Program-made: the position numbers and the translations under genes
Source of the DNA: Welwitschia mirabilis
Taxonomy: Eukaryota; Gnetophyta; Gnetopsida; Welwitschiales
DNA: 20,429 bases
Assembly: GCA_051453625.1 (NCBI GenBank)
Contig: JBOZIK010000001.1
Coordinates: forward strand, 29,485,069 to 29,505,497
Direction: 5' to 3'
Shown: positions 11,926-18,529 of the stretch, piece by piece
How positions within the stretch are numbered: position 1 is the first letter of the stretch
Layout: the number at the start of each line of letters is the position of its first letter
The notes under the pieces: model-generated
What the model saw: only the letters and a program-made list of their open reading frames with translations
What the model was told of the DNA's origin: nothing
Database searches by the model: none

Positions 11926-12539
11926 GTTGGATGTCTTCTTGCTCAAATTATTATAGCACCAAATGAGATATGAGTATGTTGAAGCATTTCTTTTATTTTA
12001 AACCAAGGCTAGACAGGCTAGTAATTTGATTCATTATATCTTAGACCAATAAATTACATGATGCCTTATTATATTAAACTAAGGAAATGATATATTTTAC
12101 AAAGTCTTCCTCTTTATAGTTTACAGACCAATTACATTGTTTATCATGATACATAAGCCAAGCATGTCATGCTCATTTCTCTAAAGTAAGTATTCATTTA
12201 GTATATGTCTCATTAATACTTGATAATTATTTTCATAATGTTCCACATGCTAGGTCCCATCTCTTCATGTTGATCCTACTTGATGATCAAACATTCGAAC
12301 ATAATGTGATGGACTATACTACTCATACATATATGCAATGGACATTGATTTACCTATATTTCTTCATTTTGTTTTCCATATTACCTTTGGAATAATGAGG
12401 AAGTAGTTAAGCCCAATAAGAAGCCATCCATTTATCATCATCTCTATTAGGTTGCCCATGAAATCTAGAGTAGCTCTGAAAATTGCATGTTCCTTTCTAG
12501 ATGTCATGCATCATCTCCTATTTTCCTTGGATTAAATAT
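11926..12539 (-). pseudogene. Eroded inter-domain part of Helitron copy 2
   Basis: This lies between the Rep-side and helicase-side matches of the minus-strand relic and is probably the decayed linker before the helicase. Translation in all three minus frames is broken by stops, and I see only weak resemblance to family sequence. No independent gene is evident. The short plus-strand open frame at 11781-11966 is antisense to the helicase relic and unlikely to be real. Confidence 0.4.
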
Positions 12540-13327
12540 GTAATATTTTACACAATTGAATAATGACATGCCTTTCATATGTAGTGGTCTATTTGAATAC
12601 TGATCTAGTAATGTGGCATATAAACATTATTTATTTACAACATGGATTTATCTCACTTTTATATAAACCTCCTTAGATACATTAAATGTTACAAATACCC
12701 TACTACTTTCAACCAAAAAAATTACTTGTAACATATGGCATGTTTCCATAGCTTTAATATCATAATCTGTAGTAGTATCATCTTTAGTCTCTTATGAGCT
12801 GAAATAGCTAGCTCACTGGAATTTCTATCTTTTAATAGCTTCATTAATGTGTTGAAATATGAATTTTATTTCTTTTCTAACTTTGAGACATACTTTACAA
12901 TATACTGTATAATAACATATTTATTGAGGATAGGTTGGAAGTTTATATTTGCTCACGATGTTTGTAAAATCATTCTATTATGAACATTTAACATATAATC
13001 ATTTCTCCTTGGCTCATAGTTCTCAATATTTTCATCGATATGCAACCTAGAATTATAAGGTGTAAATCCCATGGAATATTATATCTACATGAATTATTAA
13101 GCATTAGTATCTATAGTTTGAAGACATTTATTATGTTAAAAGTGTACTAGTATATGGGTACTTTCACATTTGTCATCCATTTTGTTTTCTCAAACATGCT
13201 CTAGCCTTACAAGTTGTATGTCTTTAAACACTATTTAATAGGATGTTGTAATCTTGATTTAGTTGCATATGTTCAAGATCCTCTTTTTTTAATTGACATG
13301 AATGAAGATCCATGTTTCTTCTTGGGG
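12540..13327 (-). pseudogene. Decayed Helitron Rep (replication initiator) region
   Basis: Minus-strand translation gives LNQDYNILLNSV and KARACLR (about 13180-13262), then GFTPYNSRLHIDENIENYEP, RRNDYMLNVHNRMILQTS and NKYVIIQYIVKYVSKLEK (about 12870-13060). SSRVFVTFNVSKE (about 12672-12712) and HMKGMSLFNCVKYYIF (about 12540-12590) follow. The RRND..LN.HN block and the IxKYxSKxE block are hallmarks of the Rep-adjacent part of plant Helitron proteins. In-frame stops separate them. The upstream part duplicates 8470-9300. Confidence 0.83.
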
Positions 13328-13410
13328 CTTACAGAAGTGAAAATTATCATAAAAACTGAAATAGTGTAATTAACTAAACATGTAATAAAGAATATAAAAC
13401 TTTTACTTAC
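13328..13410 (-). other. Putative intron in Helitron relic copy 2
   Basis: On the minus strand GTAAGT (13410-13405) opens and CTTCTGTAAG closes an 83-nt interval collinear with 9075-9156. Both splice borders are kept despite nearby point differences. This frame also reads open as part of 13273-13458, so the intron assignment is tentative. Confidence 0.33.
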
Positions 13411-13801
13411 AGCACTAAGTCTACCACACTCATCAAATCTATCACTCCATGCATTCAACTTTTATAAAAGTCCTTTCAGTATACATTTGTTATTTATTAC
13501 TAAAACAATATATGAAGAAAAGTAAAAATGGGTTTTTTGCAAGAACGACTTTTCACATTTCAAACTTGAAAATTTGATATAGAATTCTCAGTTTTCTAAT
13601 TTGCAATGTTAACTTTCCTTTTGAAAAGAATGTTTTGAAAATTTTGAATTTATAAACTTTTGTGTATCTAAACTTTTACACATGAAGTTAACGGTTTCAT
13701 ATCCAACTTGTTTATGGAGAAATAATGGTGGATAATGATTTCAACTATGATTGATTTCTCCTTTTTCACTCTATTTTCTTGGTTGTTATGCAATTCTTAT
13801 T

Positions 13802-13906
13802 CGATTCAGTTTGCATGCACAGAAAGAGAAATGAAAGAAGAAATAAGTTATGTGATTGCACAGTTGCTTTTATGTCCCGTCCTTGTTTTAGTTTAAAACA
13901 TTATGA
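13802..13906 (+). repeat. 105-bp gap-flank repeat, left copy
   Basis: CGATTCAGTTTGCATGCAC through AAACATTATGA is repeated almost base for base at 14357-14461 on the other side of the gap, with about three substitutions. It is either a true tandem duplication spanning the gap or the same locus represented twice by the assembler. Confidence 0.92.
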
Positions 13907-14356
13907 NNNNNNNNNNNNNNNNNNNNNNNNNNNNNNNNNNNNNNNNNNNNNNNNNNNNNNNNNNNNNNNNNNNNNNNNNNNNNNNNNNNNNNNNNNNNNN
14001 NNNNNNNNNNNNNNNNNNNNNNNNNNNNNNNNNNNNNNNNNNNNNNNNNNNNNNNNNNNNNNNNNNNNNNNNNNNNNNNNNNNNNNNNNNNNNNNNNNNN
14101 NNNNNNNNNNNNNNNNNNNNNNNNNNNNNNNNNNNNNNNNNNNNNNNNNNNNNNNNNNNNNNNNNNNNNNNNNNNNNNNNNNNNNNNNNNNNNNNNNNNN
14201 NNNNNNNNNNNNNNNNNNNNNNNNNNNNNNNNNNNNNNNNNNNNNNNNNNNNNNNNNNNNNNNNNNNNNNNNNNNNNNNNNNNNNNNNNNNNNNNNNNNN
14301 NNNNNNNNNNNNNNNNNNNNNNNNNNNNNNNNNNNNNNNNNNNNNNNNNNNNNNNN
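13907..14356. other. Assembly gap (450 N)
   Basis: 450 Ns. Both edges carry the same 105-bp sequence, so the true distance and even the existence of missing sequence are uncertain. Apparent open frames running through the Ns are meaningless. Confidence 0.97.
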
Positions 14357-14461
14357 CGATTCAGTTTGCATGCACAAAAAGAGAAATGAAAGAAGAAATA
14401 AGTTATGTGATTGCACAGTTACTTTTATGTCCCTTCCTTGTTTTAGTTTAAAACATTATGA
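14357..14461 (+). repeat. 105-bp gap-flank repeat, right copy
   Basis: Near-identical to 13802-13906. Visible differences are CAAAAAG for CAGAAAG, GTTAC for GTTGC and CCCTTCC for CCCGTCC. Downstream sequence (ATTTGATTTTTTTCATAC) has no counterpart before the gap. Confidence 0.92.
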
Positions 14462-14554
14462 ATTTGATTTTTTTCATACTTTTATAAAAAAATATGAAAA
14501 GAGAAACCAAGTATGCAAAGATACCAGAAACGGTTCATTTGGATGTAGAGAAGT

Positions 14555-14787
14555 AAAGAGAGAAATCTAGGAGGAAGTAAGTTACATGGTTATATATTTG
14601 TTATTTTTTTCTTATTTTGTCATCAATGCATGAAACTTGTTATTTCTTGTTATTTTGTAGAAAAAGAGATAGAAACGAAAGGAGAAATAAGTTGTATGAT
14701 TATATATTTATTTTCTATGCAAGGAGGGAGGGAGGGAGGGAGAGAGAGGGAGAGAGGGAGGGAGGGAGGGAGGGAGGGAGAGGGGGG

Positions 14788-14834
<47 letters not shown>

Positions 14835-15000
14835 AAGGAGAAATAAGTTGTGTTTGCTCTTCTTTATTCCTTTCTTATTTCATCTTGAATAATCTATAAC
14901 ATTCTTTTTTTATTTTATTTTTTATATATTCACTTTTTCTGATCCTTTCATAAAGAAAGAGAAACAAAGAAGAAACAAGTTACCTAAGAGTATATTTGTT
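14555..15000 (+). repeat. Degenerate purine-rich repeat (AAAGAGAAA..GAAATAAGTT)
   Basis: Variants of AAAGAGAAATGAAAGAAGAA followed by ATAAGTT occur at 13821, 14376, 14555, 14661, 14821 and 14952. Several are followed by (R)TGRTTATATATTT. Translated, the units give ERRNKL-like strings, but this is a by-product of the repeat and not a protein domain. Spacing is irregular (about 110-210 bp outside the gap). The region otherwise has no gene. Confidence 0.7.
14721..14831 (+). repeat. 111-bp all-purine microsatellite (GGGA)n/(GA)n
   Basis: An uninterrupted purine run: GGGA and GGAG repeats with GAGA interspersions, a run of nine or more G, then a pure (GA)n tract of about 40 bases. Such mirror-like polypurine tracts can form triplex DNA and are prone to length change. 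Length in the assembly may not be exact. Confidence 0.95.
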
Positions 15001-15309
15001 GGACTTTCTTCATTGAGCAACCTCCCCTCTTTCCTACTGCTTCATTGTCTTCTTCCCACCTTAAGATATTCTTCGCATTAATAGCTAACTGCTTTTGGTG
15101 ATGGTAAAAAATATTGAAATCATTTGTTATATCAATGAAAAAGCAAAGAGCTACATTTATAATAATGACTAAAACTCTGAAATCAACATTTAAGCAAGAC
15201 AATAAATAGAAAGAAATCTTTTAAAACTTCTCATACTTGAGTATTGCAGCCTTGGACAAGCTTCTCCCATCATTGACTAATTTCTTTAGAATGTTTTAAT
15301 TGCTTGCAT
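15001..15309. other. Spacer, no recognised gene
   Basis: The minus-strand open frame 14984-15202 (72 codons) includes a WEEDNEAVGKRGG stretch but shows no domain I recognise. It lies on the upstream side of the minus-strand Helitron relic and could be decayed leader or N-terminal sequence, though I found no family match. Confidence 0.4.
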
Positions 15310-15672
15310 TAATCTAGTCAATTTTATAAGGTGAATATGGCACTGTTAAATTAGATTCATGGTTTGAAAATTAGTTTTTAGTTTTTAAAATAAAATTATA
15401 ATAACAGTATTAAAAAGTATTATTTTTAAAAGTTATTAGATTTGCCATTTTAAAATTTATTTGGTTAACTATTTTAGAAGTTATCACATTTGCCATTTCA
15501 AAATTTATTGGGTTTGTTGTTATTACATTCACTACATCAAAATTAACTAAGTTTTTCTTTTCATAAGTTAGTTACTTTTTAAATGAAAGTATAATTTTAA
15601 GACAAAAACTATATTTAAAAATAGACTTAAAAGGTGTAATATTGTCTCAGACATCCTCTCAGCCAAATTTAT
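15310..15672 (-). repeat. Fold-back left arm / leader-like repeat copy 2 (inverted)
   Basis: Read on the minus strand, this block has the words of copy 1: AATTTTGAAATGGCAAATGT and TTTAAAATGGCAAATCTAA, then GCCATATTCACCTTATAAAA at 15341-15322. It begins AAATTTGGCTGAGAGGATGT and GTCTGAGACAATATTACACC, the inverted counterparts of AATTTGGCCAAGAGGCC and GTCTGAGATAGTGTTACGCC at 15847-15900. It therefore pairs imperfectly with 15842-16186 and matches the unit upstream of the first Helitron relic. Confidence 0.72.
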
Positions 15673-15684
15673 GTTTTTCTTTAG

Positions 15685-15838
15685 TTAGAAAACCGTTATG
15701 TAGTAAATATGCTTTTCTTTTATTAGAAAACCGTTATGTAGTAGATATGCTTTTCTTTTATTAGAAAACCGTTACGTAGTAAATGTGCTTTTTTTATTAG
15801 AAACTGTTATGTAATAATTACTTTTTAGTTAGAAAATC
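15685..15838 (+). repeat. 38-bp tandem repeat with AACCGTTA core
   Basis: Units starting TTAGAAAACCGTTATGTAGT lie at 15685, 15723 and 15761 (exact 38-bp spacing). A shorter diverged unit starts at 15797 and a remnant at 15829. Each good unit ends with a T-rich GCTTTTCTTTTA-like stretch. AACCGTTA resembles plant MYB-binding cores. The array sits in the loop between two inverted arms. Confidence 0.93.
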
Positions 15839-15841
15839 TTT

Positions 15842-16186
15842 CTATAATTTGGCCAAGAGGCCATTCCTAATCAGTGATTTGTCTGAGATAGTGTTACGCC
15901 TATTTTTTTAAAATTTTATTTTAGTTAAAAAACTTATAAAACATCAAACTTACTTAATTTGGAAACAATAGAGGTAATAAATGTTGACAATAGTAATTCT
16001 AATAAATTTTGAAATAGGAAACCTTAATTTCTTTTAAAACATTTAACCTCATAATTTTTGAAAAGGTAAACCTAATTTTATGAGGTCATTTTCACACTTT
16101 AAAAAGGGTCAAAATGCGATTAAAAAATGGAAAACATTGATATGGCCAACTTATAGATATAGATTTATAATATATATCTAAGCTAG
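15842..16186 (+). repeat. Fold-back right arm, unit A
   Basis: Runs from AATTTGGCCAAGAGGCC through GTGTTACGCC, AATAAATTTTGAAATAGGAA and CACTTTAAAAAGGG to ATCTAAGCTAG. It is repeated at a 350-bp offset as unit B (15851 corresponds to 16201). It pairs with 15310-15672, giving a stem-loop element of about 880 bp around the 38-bp array. Confidence 0.85.
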
Positions 16187-16200
16187 TATTAATGTCATTT

Positions 16201-16563
16201 AGCTGAGAGGCCATCTCCAGTCAATGATTTGTCCAAGATAGTGTTACGCCTATTTTTTTAAAAATTTTATTTTTAGTTAAAAAAACTTATGAAACATCAA
16301 ACTTACTTAATTTGGAAACGGTAGAGGTAATAAATATTGAAAATAGCAATTCTAATAAATTTTGAAATAGGAAACCTTAATTTATTTTAAAACATTTAAC
16401 CTCATAATGTTTGAAACGGTAAACCTAATTCTATGGGGCCATTTTCACACTTTAAAAAGGGCCAAACAAATGCACACAATCAAAACGCGATCAAAAGGCG
16501 GAAAACATTGACACATCTTAGCCAACTTATAGATATATATTTATAATATATATATCTAAGCTA
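16201..16563 (+). repeat. Direct repeat unit B
   Basis: Close copy of unit A, starting GAGAGGCCATCTCCAG and keeping GATAGTGTTACGCC, GAAACATCAAACTTACTTAA, CACTTTAAAAAGGGCCAAAC and ATCTAAGCTA. It carries ~25 extra bases (AACAAATGCACACAATC region) that unit A lacks and unit C shares. It ends exactly where integrase similarity begins. Confidence 0.88.
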
Positions 16564-17395
16564 ATGTTTTAATTCAATTGGTAGGATAATATTCTTTTTC
16601 AAATACCAATTCATAAGGGATATTCCTAAAATGGTTTCCTAAATAGCTCTATATTTCTAAAGTACATCACTAAGCTTTAATGACAAATCCTTTCTATTTC
16701 TTTGGATAATTTTTTCAAGGATAGTTTTAATTTCTTTATTAATACTTTTAATTAATTGGGTGATAAGGGGTAAATACTTTATGGTTTATTTCACACTAAT
16801 TTAATAGATTGTTAGGAAGTTAGGATTTGATTGATAAAATGGGTGACTCCATCACTACTAAGGGCTTTACAAATCCTAAATCAGATAAGATGTTCTTGCA
16901 AAGGAACTTGACGACCATATTAACATCATCATGTCCAGAAGGAAATGATTCTAGCCTTTTATTATAATAATTAAAACATACTTGGATATATTTCTAACCA
17001 AGGAAAGATAGACAAGGACTCTAAAAAATCTATAATCCATATACATCAAATAGTTCAACATCTATGATTGGGTTAAGAAGCATCATATTTCTAATCGATA
17101 TACTACCTAATTTCTGACAAATTTCATAAGTTTTACAATATAGATAGGCATCTCTAAAGGCATTGGGCCAAAATAACCTTTGTTGCAATACTGTAGCAGC
17201 TATTTTTACAAAATAACAACCTTTAGGACACAATTCTAGCATATCCATTACCTCCTCATATGTAATACATTTTCTAAGGGCTTGATGAGGATAATACCTA
17301 TACTTAAAAGGTGGTTTCTAAACATAATAGTTAACTTGTGAAAGACATCTATATATTTATTATAAGGAAAACTTGGTAAGAAATGTAATTAGCAT
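16561..17395 (-). pseudogene. Ty3/gypsy integrase fragment (decayed)
   Basis: Minus-strand translation gives ALRKCITYEEVMDMLELC then AATVLQQRLFWPNAFRDAY, with CKTYEICQKLGSISIRN and LNPIIDVELFDVYGL (17030-17248). This is the integrase zinc-binding region and the lead-in to the catalytic core. Downstream come CKALSSDGVTHFINQ (core Asp in SDG.THF), HKVFTPYHP, then RKDLSLKLSDVL and LPIELKH just before 16561. Motif order and spacing match plant Ty3/gypsy integrases, most like Tat/Athila elements. Stops and frameshifts inactivate it. HHCC is incomplete: the usual His-Gly-Gly-His is CPKGCYF. No RT or RNase H is visible. The 5' part may extend into the adjacent gap. Confidence 0.85.
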
Positions 17396-17432
17396 AAGAA
17401 TCATATCAATGATGTAAATAATACACAAAAAG

Positions 17433-17532
17433 NNNNNNNNNNNNNNNNNNNNNNNNNNNNNNNNNNNNNNNNNNNNNNNNNNNNNNNNNNNNNNNNNNNN
17501 NNNNNNNNNNNNNNNNNNNNNNNNNNNNNNNN
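17433..17532. other. Assembly gap (100 N)
   Basis: Exactly 100 Ns, the conventional filler for a gap of unknown size. The right edge starts inside a repeat unit that also occurs at 16453-16563, which probably explains the break. Confidence 0.97.
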
Positions 17533-17642
17533 AAAAGGGCCAAACAAATGCACACAATCAAAACGCGATCAAAAAGTGGAAAACATTGATACATCTCAGC
17601 GAACTCATAGATATATATTTATAAGATATATCTAAGCTAGTA
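17533..17642 (+). repeat. Direct repeat unit C (truncated by gap)
   Basis: AAAAGGGCCAAACAAATGCA through AAAACGCGATCAAAA, GGAAAACATTGA and ATCTAAGCTAG matches the last ~110 bases of unit B almost fully. Its upstream part is lost in the gap. With unit B it brackets the integrase fragment. Confidence 0.92.
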
Positions 17643-17882
17643 ATTATGCTTTTGGAAAACCATTTTACAAATTTAGTTCTTAAGAGCCACTTCTATACTA
17701 ATCAAATTTTTTATTTTTAAGAGGGACTTTTCCATTAAATATAATTTTAGTTTTCGAGAACATTATCTTACCACTTTTTTAACATTTAATAATAATACAA
17801 TTAATTACATGTTTCAATCAACTTTAAAAGGAATGAATCACCTTTAGAACATCATATACTTCTGAAGATCACTTTAAGCATA
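17643..17882. other. AT-rich spacer
   Basis: No coding or repeat signal recognised. Confidence 0.45.
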
Positions 17883-18081
17883 AAATTACCATCAAAGTTT
17901 GCACACATATCAAAAATTTATAATGCAGTACTTTAAAAAAATACATACATTCTCAATCAATCATAAAAATATAAACATGCATCAAATTACCATCAAAGTT
18001 TGCACACATATCAAAAATTTATAATGCAATACTTTAAAAAAATACATACATTCTCAATCAACCATTAAAATATAAACATCA
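17883..18081 (+). repeat. 101-bp tandem duplication, two units
   Basis: AAATTACCATCAAAGTTTGC begins at 17883 and again at 17984. The units stay nearly identical through TTTATAATGCARTACTTTAA and ACATTCTCAATCAAYCAT to TATAAACAT. Few differences suggest a recent duplication. Confidence 0.95.
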
Positions 18082-18330
18082 CCATGGCTAAGATATTCAC
18101 CTCAAGGGAGAAAGTATACTATAGAAAGTTTTAGTAGATATATACCAGAGTGTAAGAAGTATGCATCACAACATACTCTTAATTACCTTACAAAACACAT
18201 TTCTCTAAACTTAAACAATAACCAATATGCATAACTTAACTAAAACGTTATTACATTATGAAAACCTTATCATACATAATTAAAAAAATATATGTGTTTT
18301 AATAAAATGCAAAGCTTTATATGCAATGTC
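18082..18330. other. AT-rich sequence upstream of the zinc-finger gene
   Basis: No gene seen. A TATA-like TTTATAT occurs at 18316-18322, about 210 bases before the zinc-finger start codon, but such words are common by chance in this composition. Confidence 0.35.
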
Positions 18331-18359
18331 GTAACGGCTTAGCTACTGTGAGCCGTTAC
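18331..18359. promoter_or_regulatory. Inverted AACGG palindrome (MYB/MSA-like)
   Basis: GTAACGGCT (18331-18339) and its perfect reverse complement AGCCGTTAC (18351-18359) are separated by 11 nt. AACGG(Y)(Y) is the core of the M-phase-specific activator element bound by three-repeat MYB proteins in plants. Here it occurs in both orientations about 170-200 bp upstream of the zinc-finger ATG, a plausible promoter position. Role inferred from motif and location only. Confidence 0.45.
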
Positions 18360-18489
18360 ATTTTGTGTCCAAGATTGTCTTTTTCTAGCTGTTTTTAGGT
18401 AGCTATGCAAGCTTCTCGTAGGCAGGAATGGAGGTTTCCAAAGCTTCCAATCTACATAAACGAAAAAATTGAGACTTTTGCTTAAAATT

Positions 18490-18520
18490 TCATTCTCCTC
18501 TTCTTTTTTTCAATCCAGAG
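18490..18520 (+). promoter_or_regulatory. Pyrimidine-rich 5' leader with possible splice acceptor
   Basis: A CT-rich run (CATTCTCCTCTTCTTTTTTT) followed by CAATCCAG at 18511-18518 precedes the ATG at 18530. It may be an ordinary pyrimidine-rich plant 5' UTR. It also fits a 3' splice site, so a 5' UTR intron is possible. A donor was not identified with confidence. Confidence 0.3.
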
Positions 18521-18529
18521 TTGCCTCGT

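Larger units (their letters stand above)
10660..13906 (-). mobile_element. Helitron relic, copy 2 (minus strand)
   Basis: Reading the minus strand from 13906 down to 10660 gives the shared internal segment, Rep, the segment after Rep and the PIF1-like helicase, in the order expected for a plant Helitron polyprotein. It contains many stops and frameshifts. Its upstream part runs into a 450-N gap, so an N-terminal domain may lie in missing sequence. It faces copy 1 tail to tail. A 19-of-20 match to copy 1's leader lies further upstream on the same strand (15322-15341). Confidence 0.78.
13180..13906 (-). repeat. Inverted duplicate segment, right copy (Helitron internal)
   Basis: Reverse-complement partner of 8470-9300, with the landmark words listed there in the same order. 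It lacks the ~110-bp stretch carried by the left copy. It is cut on its upstream side by the 450-N gap, and sequence beyond the gap repeats its last ~105 bases. Confidence 0.85.

Noticed and set aside
13779-14570. Apparent 171-263-codon frames crossing the gap
   Set aside because: They consist mostly of Ns and join two copies of one repeat, so the length is artificial.
14617-14899. GREGE/RERERE-rich open frames
   Set aside because: Pure translation of the polypurine microsatellite; no coding signature.
15685-15838. CRISPR-like array
   Set aside because: The 38-bp units are contiguous tandem repeats with no unique spacers, in a plant nuclear context.
17360-17594. Minus-strand frames over the 100-N gap
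   Set aside because: Mostly Ns with AT-rich ends; no motif.
18521-18529. Start of the zinc-finger protein at TTG 18521
   Set aside because: Plant nuclear genes start at ATG; the first in-frame ATG is 18530, three codons downstream.
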